A DNA stretch of 64,000 nt from Sphingomonas bisphenolicum (GTDB taxonomy: Bacteria; Pseudomonadota; Alphaproteobacteria; Sphingomonadales; Sphingomonadaceae), in contig NZ_AP018817.1 of assembly GCF_024349785.1 (NCBI RefSeq), forward strand, positions 589,501 through 653,500, written 5' to 3'. The translations under genes and the position numbers were made by a program. The notes under the pieces are model-generated. The model was given only the letters and a program-made list of their open reading frames with translations. It was not told the DNA's origin and did no database searches. Each line of letters begins with the position of its first letter. The stretch's first letter is position 1. Shown here piece after piece: positions 43,701 through 52,209 of the stretch.

Positions 43701-44879
43701 TGTCAGCGTCGCTTTCGTCCGGTTCCCTCGAGCGTCATATTCATAACTGATTGAATTCGTTTCTGGATACGTGATCTTCTTTAAAAGATTGACAGGACAA
43801 TTTGCTTCGCTAGCCCCGCAATATTCGTAGTTGGTCACATGACCATTCTCGTTGGCTCTTGAGGATATTAGCAGCGAGCTGGTATTAAAGGCTATCGAAC
43901 GTGTGTGCGTCAAAGGATCTGCCACGCTAGTGCTGCCGGAACCATAGCTATATGTCCAAACTTGACCGCCACTCTTGATAGTATTTACTTTTCCGTTACT
44001 TAAGTATGAAATTTCCGACGTATTGATGCTAGCGCTTGGCAATTTAATCGACGAAAGCCCGCCGGGGACATATGCGTAAGTCGTTATTCTGCCTTCCGCA
44101 TCCGTTGCTGTCGAAATCAGACGCTCCTGATTTACACCATAGCTCGCGCTTGGCCAAAAACTTGACGGAGTGCAGGGGCCTGTTGGAGAGCAATATTCAA
44201 CGGCATTATTTATAGCTGTCACTTTTAATACAGTAGACCATTCTTTCAGCAAGGTATCGTCGAGCTGCCCACTATACATGTATTCCATCCTCAGCTGATA
44301 TCCAGTTGAGCTGGTTACAGACGAAAGCCTAGAGATGTAACGAATACACCCCTGGCATGAAACAAGCCAATAACTGGCTGTCGTGTAGTGAAAATTGCGC
44401 TTGGTCCCATCCGGATAAGTTATCTTTTTTGCTTTACCTAAATTTGATTGAACAGTATATAAATCAGAACCCGTTTCAAATTCAACAACAGTTCCATTTG
44501 AAGAAGTATAAAATTTTCTATCTTGTGTTAAAGATGAACCGTCCTGTTCATCTGCAACATAAGATGATCCGTTCCACGAAAAATCTTTTGATTGCCCGTC
44601 AAAACTAATGGTCAGTGAGGCAGTGCTGCCACTTATTACTGGCACAAAAGATTGCCGCCATTGCGACGCAACCCACTGCCTAGTATATTGCAGTCCATGG
44701 TAATTATCGGGCCCGATCGAAATGTCGGTGGCGCTAGTAATGAATTTTCCTGTCGTCAAATTAACAGATTTGTCATCAATACTCGGCCGACTAGGCGGTG
44801 GGGGGGCTCCATCTTGCGCGTGCGATATAGACGCGAAAACAAAGCTCACTCCGATTAGACCAATAAGATAGCGTCCCAT
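40713..44879 (-). CDS. Secreted Rhs/YD-repeat polymorphic protein
   Basis: A 1388-residue protein. A Sec signal peptide (MGRYLIGLIGVSFVFASISH) is followed by a domain beginning SVNLTTGKFITSATDISIGP, then many YD repeats (YEYDARGNRTKAT, YSYDALGRVTNVDYPG, YGYDALGRVTSQG, YDAAGRRTRLTW). The Rhs core end is RGSIVAVTNSSGAVVKIN, YSYKARIYSPTLARFMQTDP and YVGSDPINLRDPTGL. After this a 178-residue variable tail has a hydrophobic end (AGRGVPVLGWALLAYDAAS) and no known toxin motif. GGAGGG is 11 nt before ATG 44879. There is no VgrG, PAAR or TcB partner here. Its stop overlaps the candidate immunity gene. Confidence 0.88.
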   Translation of the reverse strand: MGRYLIGLIGVSFVFASISHAQDGAPPPPSRPSIDDKSVNLTTGKFITSATDISIGPDNYHGLQYTRQWVASQWRQSFVPVISGSTASLTISFDGQSKDFSWNGSSYVADEQDGSSLTQDRKFYTSSNGTVVEFETGSDLYTVQSNLGKAKKITYPDGTKRNFHYTTASYWLVSCQGCIRYISRLSSVTSSTGYQLRMEYMYSGQLDDTLLKEWSTVLKVTAINNAVEYCSPTGPCTPSSFWPSASYGVNQERLISTATDAEGRITTYAYVPGGLSSIKLPSASINTSEISYLSNGKVNTIKSGGQVWTYSYGSGSTSVADPLTHTRSIAFNTSSLLISSRANENGHVTNYEYCGASEANCPVNLLKKITYPETNSISYEYDARGNRTKATLTPKSGFGNPALVAYQASFAASCGNPKICNQPTTTTDQASKVTNYEYDANSGLVSKLTAPAPATGQARPETRTTFIDLQAWVKDSSNAIVLDNSAVTRVPLNTSSCAAGGTPACVGTASETVTEFAYEGKTATRGTNMLMGSAKIRSGDNDATQTQTIAFSYDDIGNLRTQSDGLGNLTQMRYNKARQIESRWTPDPDGAGSKRPYIEQVHYGAYGLPDSIALGTVDYSGASFTALQYRFLYYDSYGRKIFDRIQANNVDYALTQTSYDVLGRVDCVAQRMNPANYSAQYGSSSPNSACAHSGAGSNGEDRITKYMWEWAGALDRTISGYGTSIQRDDVHYERNQNGSVIRMVDGKGNTTSYEYDGHDRLRRTCFNTATCDANATDKVIYGYGTSGNNNGRLLLKGVRGSSETVYTRYSYDALGRVTNVDYPGTDFFDQDVSFTYDNFGQLKQAADASTHVVTYGYDALGRVTSQGNQQQSLSMAYDAAGRRTRLTWGDGFYVTYDYDATGAMTAIRENGTMSLATFAYEPLGRRSLLTLGNGAKTSYGYTGPNLSDFDIDLVGTNTAYDQKLGFSYNAAGQIIARDSSNNAYAWTGAVETARGYQVNGLNQYTQVGSIVPSYDGKGNLTQAGGATFAYNVNNALVTSSYGTQLYQDPVGRMKMIGNAATWTRVFDYDGPNIVTDRLPATQAIQHRYVFGPGDDEALVWYDYSSGSLVKKFLTADERGSIVAVTNSSGAVVKINSYDEYGIPASGNVGVFQYTGQAWMPELGMYSYKARIYSPTLARFMQTDPIGYGDGMNWYNYVGSDPINLRDPTGLASDPNDPNHIIVTGCGGTMCSSFSGTGGLFMYFPEAPDLKRFADPLSGLPQKEEEAEIVVTARDKWEKFKDCAGDQLGLTALGIGGAGSGANALPTRGKFAGATPGTSLASRAASAVFGDAKLPFRVPTLTGFPLVGRGVGVKFTSSIARVAGRGVPVLGWALLAYDAASIAVCTASE

Positions 44880-44947
44880 TGATTTAATACCCTCCCGCAC
44901 TGCAATCATAGCGTCCCTCAGCTGAAAAATTTCAGTATCGTCATGAT

Positions 44948-45430
44948 TTATTTCGACTTTTGGCGGGCCACCTCTTGATCTATCATCGAAGCTACTGATA
45001 TTTTTACTTGATGAATTTCAATGTTATCTTCCGAATCGAGATGAGCGGTGATAATGCTTTCAGAAGCAAATTTCGAAAGGTCAACGGCCATTCCGTCGAG
45101 TCCAACTTCAGGTACCCTGCCGCTTTGGCGAGCCAAATCCCCAGTGACATTTTCGAGGAAGGCCGTGCCATCCTCGAGTGGGCGAACGACCAATACTTTG
45201 ATGGAAGCGCCGCCCTTTATGACGACAGCTGCGCTTCCCGTTGCGACATGAACCGCGCTTTCGAAGCTTGTAACGGTTCCTAGCACTATCGCGCTTTTAT
45301 CGCAGACGCCGATGAGACGGGTGCCGTCCCCGTGTTCGGTCCTCTCAGAAACAACCCTACATGATGCGGGTGGCAATGTCGCGGCTGCACCTAATGCCTG
45401 CGCGACAACCATCAAAAAAAAACCTAGCAT
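44948..45430 (-). CDS. Small exported protein of unknown function
   Basis: A 160-residue protein. The start MLGFFLMVVAQALGAAATLP is a signal peptide and GGGGGAAG precedes ATG 45430. The mature part contains one cysteine pair (PASCRVV and IGVCDKS), a Val-rich beta region (SAAVVIKGGASIKVLVVRPL) and a charged helical end (SMIDQEVARQKSK). I do not recognise it. It ends 68 bp before the rhs start on the same strand, so the two may share a promoter; it could be a chaperone or partner of the Rhs protein, which is a guess from position. Confidence 0.6.
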   Translation of the reverse strand: MLGFFLMVVAQALGAAATLPPASCRVVSERTEHGDGTRLIGVCDKSAIVLGTVTSFESAVHVATGSAAVVIKGGASIKVLVVRPLEDGTAFLENVTGDLARQSGRVPEVGLDGMAVDLSKFASESIITAHLDSEDNIEIHQVKISVASMIDQEVARQKSK

Positions 45431-45789
45431 GCTTCCCCCTTTTCGAGCGTACCGTTTTTGAGAATGGCACTCGATCAAAGTGCACAACGAAGTTTTTCAC
45501 GCAATAAAATAATTTATTCGTCTGTTTCCATTCCTTGCGATTGAGGTGTCATTGCCACGGAGGCATTGACGCCTGGGCGATTCTCGTCGAAACATTTAAA
45601 ACCAAACAGAGCCACGTGACAGATTTCGCGAAGCTCGCGGGCCGATTGCTAAGGGAAGGTATGCGAATTGATCGTCATGTACTGCTGGCATTCGGCCTCA
45701 TGCCTATGTCGATGGAGCGAGCAGAGGGTGAGGCACTCTCATTTGCTTATGACGAACTGTACATCGTCGGATAGTTGCGCGGGGGAAAG
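45431..45789. other. Intergenic region between divergent rhs and mini-Rhs genes
   Basis: This 359 bp gap separates the leftward exported-protein/rhs operon from the rightward mini-Rhs and T4SS genes and should hold both promoters. It is AT-richer than its surroundings (for example AATAAAATAATTTATT near 45503-45518). A stretch at 45736-45774 reads FAYDELYIVG and stop, which resembles the first half of a YD repeat and may be a decayed copy of the gene that follows. Confidence 0.45.
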
Positions 45790-46373
45790 ATGCGGAATTT
45801 GTCGGGGGCGCTCCTAAGCGCCGCATTGTTGTTAGCGTCTGTCACCCCGGAAGCTTTCAGCTATGCCTATGACGAGCTAGGACGCCTCATTGGGCCGTTG
45901 CAGTCACAAGTGCGACGAAGATCGCTACGTCCATCTATCGTTATGACAATGCCGACAACCGCTCTATCGTCTGGGTGGCTAAGGCTGACGGGACCAAAAA
46001 TCCTGTTTTCCGCATCTTCACAGTCGAGCGAGGGCATTTTTACACCACCGGCTTCATGGAAGGTTATGCCGGAGGCCTGGATGCGGAAGGCCCTAACTTC
46101 AATCTGTACACTTCTGGGGGAACGGGGCTGCAAACCTTTTATCGCTGCTATGGGGCCTCCACTGTTGATGATTTCATCTCGACGTCTAGCAAATGCGAGG
46201 GGCAAGCCGTCAATGGCGTGTTAGGCTATGCATCAACTGCGAGTGGCACTGGGCTGACCCAATTGCATCGATGTTATCGAACAAGCGATATGGATCATTT
46301 GATCACGAAAAACATGTCGGAATGCACGAACTACGGCTACACTTACGAAATGTCTTTGGGCTATGTGCCTTGA
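45790..46373 (+). pseudogene. Secreted mini-Rhs protein with DUF5648-like domain (frameshifted)
   Basis: ATG 45790 (GGGGGAAAG upstream) begins a signal peptide MRNLSGALLSAALLLASVTP and then half a YD repeat, YAYDELGRLIG. At GGG 45892-45894 the frame changes by one missing base; in the other frame the repeat goes on as VAVTSATKIATSIYRYDNAD and NRS. The rest, up to SLGYVP, has FRIFTVERGHFYTTGFMEGY, LQTFYRCYGAS and LTQLHRCYRTSDMDHLITKN, matching the H-F-Y-T-T style of DUF5648 surface domains. One G restored would give a 194-residue exported protein. It may be a pseudogene, a phase-variable gene or a read error. It lies just before virB2. Confidence 0.72.
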
Positions 46374-46503
46374 AGCACTGAACTCTGTGGAATGCCGCAT
46401 TTGGCAGAGTTCGAGGCATGTAATAGCTGTTCTGTAGTGTTTCGGGTGCAGCGAGGGCGTTTGGCGCCTATCGTGCACAGTGAATGAAGGCCGAGGTTTC
46501 CTA

Positions 46504-46836
46504 ATGTTTCGTGTGTCACGCTGGTCGAATTTCCTTGTTCGCCTTTGTTCGATCGTCCCGATTTTTTCGGCCTTCCCGGCACTGGCGCAGGCTGATTTTA
46601 GCGACCCCGCTGGCTCCGGCCCGATCGTAGGCGCGCTGCAATGGCTCCAGGGAACGATGCTCGGCACGGTCGCGACCGTCGCGGCGGTCATGGCAGTCGC
46701 TGCCGTGGGCTTCATGATGCTGACCGGCCGGATGAACTGGCGCTATGGCGCGGTCGTGATCCTCGGCTGCTTCATCCTGTTTGGCGCGGCTAGCATCGTA
46801 GGCGGCATCCAGTCCACCGCGTCGGCCGGTTACTGA
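46504..46836 (+). CDS. virB2: VirB2/TrbC type IV secretion pilin
   Basis: A 110-residue propilin. A long signal peptide (residues 1-28, ending FPALAQA) precedes a mature part with two hydrophobic helices: LGTVATVAAVMAVAAVGFMM and YGAVVILGCFILFGAASIVG, split by the short polar loop TGRMNWR. This is the VirB2/TrbC pattern. Pilin subunits with phospholipid build the conjugative pilus. GAGG lies 8 nt before the ATG. The gene opens the T4SS operon, 130 bp after the mini-Rhs gene. Confidence 0.9.
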   Translation: MFRVSRWSNFLVRLCSIVPIFSAFPALAQADFSDPAGSGPIVGALQWLQGTMLGTVATVAAVMAVAAVGFMMLTGRMNWRYGAVVILGCFILFGAASIVGGIQSTASAGY

Positions 46837-46837
46837 G

Positions 46838-47122
46838 GTGAGCCATCTCGACCGCGACACTTTGTTCGTGGCTCTGGCACGTCCGCAAATGTTCGCAGGC
46901 GTCACCTACAGCTTCTTCGTCATCAATGCGGTCGTCACCACCGAGCTGTTCCTCGTCCTGAAGTCAGTCTGGGTGCCGCTGGCAGCGGTGATCATCCATA
47001 TCACCGGCTATCTCGCCTGCCTGCGCGATCCGCACATCTTCGAGCTATGGCTGGTCAAGGCCGCCCGCTGCCCCCGCATTCCCAACCATCGGCGCTGGCG
47101 TTGCAATTCCTATCATCCCTGA
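46838..47122 (+). CDS. virB3: VirB3 type IV secretion protein
   Basis: A 94-residue protein with two close hydrophobic helices after a short N-terminus: LFVALARPQMFAGVTYSFF and VVTTELFLVLKSVWVPLAAV. The L-x-x-A-x-x-R-P-x-x-x-x-G-V start is the VirB3 hallmark. It sits in the inner membrane with VirB4. The start is GTG at 46838, 1 nt after the virB2 stop. The C-terminus overlaps virB4. Confidence 0.9.
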   Translation: MSHLDRDTLFVALARPQMFAGVTYSFFVINAVVTTELFLVLKSVWVPLAAVIIHITGYLACLRDPHIFELWLVKAARCPRIPNHRRWRCNSYHP

Positions 47123-49482
47123 GCGCAAGCGAGAAGGCGGCAAAGCGCGAGCGGTCGGTCGGCAGCAGGCTCCCCTATGCCGCGCAGGTCGATGACCACA
47201 CGCTGCTGACCCGCGACGGCTTGCTGATGCAGGTTGTCCATCTGGGCGGCTTCCTGTTCGAGACCGCCGACACCGACGAGCTTAATTATCGCAAGGGTCT
47301 GCGCGATGCGATGCTCCAGGCGATCGGCTCCTCGCGTTTCGCCCTCTATCATCACATCATCCGCAGGCGTGTAGATACGTCACTGGAGGCGGACTATCCC
47401 GACAGCTTCAGCGCCCGGCTAGACGAGGCCTGGCGCGCGCGGCTTGGTTCGCGGCATCTCTATGTGAACGATCTCTTTGTCACCATCGTGCGCCGACCCA
47501 TGCAAGGGCGCAGCGGCATCGCCGATCGCCTGTCACGCAAGCTGACTGGCAGCAGCACGATGGCGGCCGATCGCGCTGGAGATAAGCGTGCGCTCGACAC
47601 AGCGACCGAGCAGATCGTCGCGGCGCTGGGCCACTATAAGCCGCGCGTCCTCAGCGTCTATGACACCGATCGCGGCCCTTGCTCGGAGCCGCTAGAATTT
47701 CTCTCGATGATCCTCAATGGCGAGATGCGCCCGGTGCGTTTGCCTGAGGGCGATGTCGGCGAGTATCTCCCCTACCGCCGGATCAGCTTCGGCCAGGACA
47801 TGGTCGAGCTGGCGGCGGCCGGTGACATGCCCCGCGAGTTTCAGGCCATCCTTTCGATCAAGGATTATCCCGGCCAGACTACACCAGGGATGCTCGATGA
47901 CCTGCTGCGCCTGCCTGCCGAGATGGTGGTGAGTCAAAGCTTCGGCTTCGTCGATCGCCAGGCTGGGCTTGGCCGCATGAACCTGGCGCTGCGTCGTATG
48001 CGTGCGTCGGATGATGAGGCGCTCAGCCTGCGCGGCGAACTGGGCGGGGCCAAGGATGATCTGGCTGCAGGACGGGCCGCTTTTGGCGAACATCATCTCA
48101 CCATCGCCGTGCGCGGCACGGACATGAATGTCGTCGATGCCCATGTCGCCGAAGTGCAATCAGCCCTGACCGATCTTGGCCTGATCGCTGTGCGCGAAGA
48201 GATCGGCCTGGAAGGCGCTTATTGGGCGCAGTTCCCCGGCAACTTCCCCTACATCGCCCGGCGCGCGCTGATCTCGTCGCGCAATTTCGCAAGCCTGGCG
48301 AGCTATCATAATTTCCCCAGCGGCCGGGCCACCGGCAACCATTGGGGCGACGCCGTCACCATCTTGGAATCGACCGCCGCCGGTCCCTATCATTTCAACT
48401 TCCATCAGGGCGATCTGGGCAACTTCACCGTCATCGGGCCATCGGGTTCGGGCAAGACCGTGGTGCTCAACTTCCTGCTCGCCCAGGCGCGCAAGTTTGC
48501 GCCGCGCATCATCTTCTTCGACAAGGATCGCGGGGCTGAATTGTTCATCCGCGCCATCGGCGGGGTTTACGACATATTGCGCCCCGGCATGTCGGCCGCG
48601 CTCAACCCGCTCCAGATCGACGACAGCCCGGAGAACCGCCGTTTCCTCATCGACTGGATCGGCCGCCTCGTGACGCTGCCCGGTACGCCACTGACCCCGC
48701 AGGAACTGCTCCACATCCAGGAAGCGGTCGATGCCAGCTATGCCGTGCCAAAGTCGCATCGCCGTCTGCGTCATGTCGCCCAGCTGTTTCGGGGCAGCGA
48801 GCGGCCACACGCCAATGATCTCTGGTCTCGCCTACGTCCCTGGTGGGGTGAAGGCGAACATGCCTGGCTGTTCGACCATGCAGAGGATCGCACCGACATT
48901 GCTGCCATGACCGTGGGTTTCGACATGACCCGCATCCTCGACACGCCGACCTTGCGCACGCCCGCGATGATGTATCTCTTCCATCGGGTGGAAGAGCGAC
49001 TGGATGGCACCCCGGCGATCATCGTCATCGACGAGGGCTGGAAAGCGCTCGACGACGATATCTTCGTCCACAAGATCAAGGACTGGGAAAAGACGATCCG
49101 CAAGCGAAACGGCATTGTCGGCTTCGCCACGCAGAGCGCTGAGGACGCGTTGTCGAGCAAGATCGCCAGCGCCATCGTCGAGCAGGCGGCGACCCAGATC
49201 TTCATGGCCAATGCCAAGGCACGTCGCGAGGATTACTGCGACGGCTTCGGTCTTACAGCCCACGAATATGATCTGGTCCGTAGCCTTGCCGACAATGCCC
49301 ATTGTTTCCTGATCAAGCATGGCAATGACAGCGTGGTCGCGCGGCTCAACCTTTCGGGCGAGAGCGATATCCTGACCATCCTTTCGGGTCGTGAACGCAC
49401 CGTCCGCCTACTCGACGAGATACGCGACCGCGTGGGCGACGACCCGCAGGCCTGGCTGCCCGAACTGCTCAAGGTCGCCTGA
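47047..49482 (+). CDS. virB4: VirB4 type IV secretion ATPase
   Basis: Up to 811 residues. The N-terminal CagE/TrbE/VirB domain (GSRLPYAAQVDDHTLLTRDG) contacts the inner membrane complex. The ATPase domain has Walker A VIGPSGSGKTVVLNFLLAQ near residue 470, IIFFDKDRGAELFIRAIGG and Walker B PAIIVIDEGWKALDD. It powers pilus assembly and substrate transfer. ATG 47047 overlaps virB3 by 76 nt; a TTG at 47101 would overlap by 22 and is as likely. Its stop shares one base with the virB6 start. Confidence 0.94.
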   Translation: MAGQGRPLPPHSQPSALALQFLSSLSASEKAAKRERSVGSRLPYAAQVDDHTLLTRDGLLMQVVHLGGFLFETADTDELNYRKGLRDAMLQAIGSSRFALYHHIIRRRVDTSLEADYPDSFSARLDEAWRARLGSRHLYVNDLFVTIVRRPMQGRSGIADRLSRKLTGSSTMAADRAGDKRALDTATEQIVAALGHYKPRVLSVYDTDRGPCSEPLEFLSMILNGEMRPVRLPEGDVGEYLPYRRISFGQDMVELAAAGDMPREFQAILSIKDYPGQTTPGMLDDLLRLPAEMVVSQSFGFVDRQAGLGRMNLALRRMRASDDEALSLRGELGGAKDDLAAGRAAFGEHHLTIAVRGTDMNVVDAHVAEVQSALTDLGLIAVREEIGLEGAYWAQFPGNFPYIARRALISSRNFASLASYHNFPSGRATGNHWGDAVTILESTAAGPYHFNFHQGDLGNFTVIGPSGSGKTVVLNFLLAQARKFAPRIIFFDKDRGAELFIRAIGGVYDILRPGMSAALNPLQIDDSPENRRFLIDWIGRLVTLPGTPLTPQELLHIQEAVDASYAVPKSHRRLRHVAQLFRGSERPHANDLWSRLRPWWGEGEHAWLFDHAEDRTDIAAMTVGFDMTRILDTPTLRTPAMMYLFHRVEERLDGTPAIIVIDEGWKALDDDIFVHKIKDWEKTIRKRNGIVGFATQSAEDALSSKIASAIVEQAATQIFMANAKARREDYCDGFGLTAHEYDLVRSLADNAHCFLIKHGNDSVVARLNLSGESDILTILSGRERTVRLLDEIRDRVGDDPQAWLPELLKVA

Positions 49483-50726
49483 TGGAGAGCTGCGCACCCT
49501 TCGACGCGGCCCAGGGCTATGCGATGGCGCTTACCCGCTATGTCGATTGCCAGGCCGCACTGCTGGGCGAAGGCGGCTATGCCGCGCTGTCGGCCAGCAA
49601 CTCGCCGATCATCATTGCGCTGGGTGGGCTTCTCACCATCCTCATCGCGTTCCAGGGTTATCGGCTGCTTTTGGGCGAGCAACTGGTTCTGCGCGATGGC
49701 ATATTGCTGGCCGCCAAGATCGGCCTCGTGCTGGCCTTTGCGACCCAATGGTCCGCCTATCGTTCGGTCGTTTACAATCTTGCCATCGAAGCGCCGCAGG
49801 AAGTGATGGCGTTGCTGCCTGGTGCTGGCGGCGGATCGGGGCGCAGCTTTCCTGCGCGGCTCCAGACCAGCTATCAGACCATCGCGGAACTGACCCGGCC
49901 GTCTCCCAATCCCGCTCCTATCGCGGTCGCACCACCTCAAGAAGGGGCGGCTGTAGCGCCAATTGCGACAGCATCGCCGCCGATCCTGTCTTACTCGCTC
50001 GCCGGTAATCCGTTGCTCACCACGGCAGGCATCCTGCTGCTGGTGTCGGGCCTTGTCGTCCTCGTCACGGTCCGGCTGGTCGCAGGCTTGCTCCTGGCAT
50101 TGGGACCGCTCTTCTTTGCCTGCCTGTTGTTCGACGCAACACGCGGCCTCTTCGAAGGCTGGGTCCGCGCCCTGCTCGGAACGGCGATCGCCAGTGTCGC
50201 GACTGGCGTGTTGTTGGGCATCGAGATGTCGATCGTCGAGCCGCAGCTTGCCAATGTGATCGGGGCGATGATGGCGGGCACTCTGCCGGTGCTGGCCCCC
50301 GGCGAGATATTGGCGACCATCTTGATCTTCACCCTGGCAACCCTGATCGCGCTGGCCATTGCCCTGAAGATGGGGGCTGGCTTTCGCTTTCTGGAGCGCG
50401 GCTGGGCCTTGGGCGCTAGAATGTCGGAACGCTGGCGTGCCATGGCTCCAGCAGCCGCGCCAAATGCAGTGACGCTCACCAATCCTGCACGCTCGCAGGA
50501 AGAAGGCCGTTCGCGCGCTGCAATGATGTCGGACGCGATAAAGATTAGTGACCAGTGGGGGATGCGGCCCGCCCTTGCAGGAACGGGACCGGACCCGACG
50601 CGGAGGATCGAGATATCTGATCGGGGCGCTATCGAACCACGACCAACGCCCCTTGGGCAGAGCTACAGGCGCACAGGCAATCAGCGCAGGACGAAGAGTA
50701 TGAGCCAGCGGAATGGCCGGACATGA
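49482..50726 (+). CDS. virB6: VirB6/TrbL inner membrane channel protein
   Basis: A 414-residue polytopic membrane protein. It has about six hydrophobic segments (IIIALGGLLTILIAFQGYRL, GILLLVSGLVVLVTVRLVAG, LLLALGPLFFACLLFD and others) and the V-R-L-V-x-G-x-x-L-A-L-G-P-L-F-F-A stretch typical of VirB6/TrbL. A Pro-rich periplasmic or cytoplasmic loop (about residues 140-165) and a ~75-residue polar C-terminus are present. It forms the inner-membrane part of the channel. No virB5 lies between virB4 and this gene. Confidence 0.9.
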   Translation: MESCAPFDAAQGYAMALTRYVDCQAALLGEGGYAALSASNSPIIIALGGLLTILIAFQGYRLLLGEQLVLRDGILLAAKIGLVLAFATQWSAYRSVVYNLAIEAPQEVMALLPGAGGGSGRSFPARLQTSYQTIAELTRPSPNPAPIAVAPPQEGAAVAPIATASPPILSYSLAGNPLLTTAGILLLVSGLVVLVTVRLVAGLLLALGPLFFACLLFDATRGLFEGWVRALLGTAIASVATGVLLGIEMSIVEPQLANVIGAMMAGTLPVLAPGEILATILIFTLATLIALAIALKMGAGFRFLERGWALGARMSERWRAMAPAAAPNAVTLTNPARSQEEGRSRAAMMSDAIKISDQWGMRPALAGTGPDPTRRIEISDRGAIEPRPTPLGQSYRRTGNQRRTKSMSQRNGRT

Positions 50727-51523
50727 ACGACAAGATCAAGAAGACCGACCAGCCGGCATCTGACCGTCAGGTCTATTATGCACGGGCTGCAAGCTGGGCG
50801 GACGACAGCCAGGAGACGCTGCGCCAATCGCGCCGGATCGCCTGGATCATTGCGGGTATCGCCTGCGGCGTCGCTGCCTTTGCGGTCGTTGCCATCGCGC
50901 TCATGATGCCGCTCAAGACGATCGTTCCTTATACGCTGCTGGTGGATCGCACGACAGGCTACGTCCAATTGCTAAAGGGCGATGGCCGTCAGGCACTGGC
51001 CCCTGACGAGGCGCTGCTCAAATCGCTGCTGGCCCAATATGTGATCGCGCGCGAAGGGTTCGACATCACCAGCGTCCAGTCCGACTATCGCAAGGTCGGC
51101 CTTTGGTCGGCCGAGCGCGCGCGCAGCGACTATATGGCGATGATGCCCGCCTCCAATCCGGCCAGCCCCTTCCAGCGCTATCCCCGCACCACTGTACTTG
51201 CCGTCCATATCAAAAGCGTCTCGCCGCTTGGTCCGGGCACGGCGCAGGTGCGGTTCGAGACGGAGCGACAGGATCAGGGGCAGGTCGAAGGACCGCGTGA
51301 CGCTTGGGTCGGGATTGTCCGTTACCGTTTCATCGACGCTGCCATGTCGATGGAGGATCGGTTGATCAATCCGCTGGGATTCCAGGTGGTCCATTATCGC
51401 AAGGATCAGGAGGCCATGCCCCAGCCGGTGGTCCAAACCGTACCGGTCCAGCAAGGCGCGACCGTCCAGCCTACGACCATGCTGCCAGCCTCGTCCTCAG
51501 CGGCAAGGATGCCGCAGCAATGA
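50723..51523 (+). CDS. virB8: VirB8 type IV secretion assembly protein
   Basis: A 266-residue bitopic inner membrane protein. One transmembrane helix (AWIIAGIACGVAAFAVVAIA, residues about 40-60) is followed by the NTF2-like periplasmic domain (MPLKTIVPYTLLVDRTTGYV, AQYVIAREGFDITSVQSDYR, VGIVRYRFID). A C-terminal Gln/Pro-rich tail extends it. VirB8 nucleates the core complex. ATG overlaps the virB6 stop by 4 nt. Confidence 0.92.
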   Translation: MNDKIKKTDQPASDRQVYYARAASWADDSQETLRQSRRIAWIIAGIACGVAAFAVVAIALMMPLKTIVPYTLLVDRTTGYVQLLKGDGRQALAPDEALLKSLLAQYVIAREGFDITSVQSDYRKVGLWSAERARSDYMAMMPASNPASPFQRYPRTTVLAVHIKSVSPLGPGTAQVRFETERQDQGQVEGPRDAWVGIVRYRFIDAAMSMEDRLINPLGFQVVHYRKDQEAMPQPVVQTVPVQQGATVQPTTMLPASSSAARMPQQ

Positions 51524-52209
51524 TCCGCGCCGTCGTGCCTCTTTTGCTGTTGCTGCTTTGCGCGCCTGCCCAAGCAGAGGTGCTGCCACAGGCTTCTCCG
51601 GGCGACCCTCGCATTCAGACGGTTGATTATGACGCGGATCAGGTCGTGCGACTGCCTTTGCAGATGGGTTATGCGCTCAGCATCGAGTTCGCGCCGGACG
51701 AACGGATCGAGAATGTCGCAATCGGCGAAAGTGGAGGCTGGCAGGTCACGCCCAACAAGCGTGCGGATCACCTGTTCATCAAGCCGACCGAAGGCGCGAT
51801 GGATACCAATCTCATCGTCCTGACCGATGCGCGCCGCTACAGCTTCCTGCTCGCGCCTGGATCGGCCGTTGGCATCAGTCCCTATGTGGTCCGATTCCGC
51901 TATGCCGGTATCGATATGGCTCCGCCGACCGTGGTCAGCGAAACCCGCAGCGCCTATCGCGTCAAAGGCGCGAAGGAGTTGATCCCATCCGAGATGTCCG
52001 ACGATGGTCTGGCGACGATCATCCGCTGGCCGGCCGATGTCGCCATCCCGGCCATCTATGCGGTCGATGCGCAGGGTGATGAGACTTTGATCAATGGCGC
52101 TATGCGCGAGGGCATATTCGTGGTGGATTCCATCGCGCCGCGCTTCGTGTTCCGGTCGGGCAAGCGCAAGGCGGTAGCCGTGCGCCAGATTGCCAAGGGG
52201 CAGCTCTGA
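51520..52209 (+). CDS. virB9: VirB9 outer membrane core complex protein
   Basis: A 229-residue periplasmic protein. The signal peptide MIRAVVPLLLLLLCAPAQA is followed by the N-terminal VirB9 domain (DPRIQTVDYDADQVVRLPLQ and the F-A-P-D-E-R-I region) and the C-terminal domain (SETRSAYRVKGAKELIPSEM, FVVDSIAPRFVFRSGKRKAV) that rings the outer membrane pore with VirB7 and VirB10. ATG overlaps the virB8 stop (ATGA). Confidence 0.93.
   Translation: MIRAVVPLLLLLLCAPAQAEVLPQASPGDPRIQTVDYDADQVVRLPLQMGYALSIEFAPDERIENVAIGESGGWQVTPNKRADHLFIKPTEGAMDTNLIVLTDARRYSFLLAPGSAVGISPYVVRFRYAGIDMAPPTVVSETRSAYRVKGAKELIPSEMSDDGLATIIRWPADVAIPAIYAVDAQGDETLINGAMREGIFVVDSIAPRFVFRSGKRKAVAVRQIAKGQL

Noticed and set aside
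45535..45774. A 79-codon rightward gene before the mini-Rhs gene
   Set aside because: It has no ATG with a ribosome site and no family pattern. Only its last ten codons resemble a YD repeat, so it is treated as a possible remnant.
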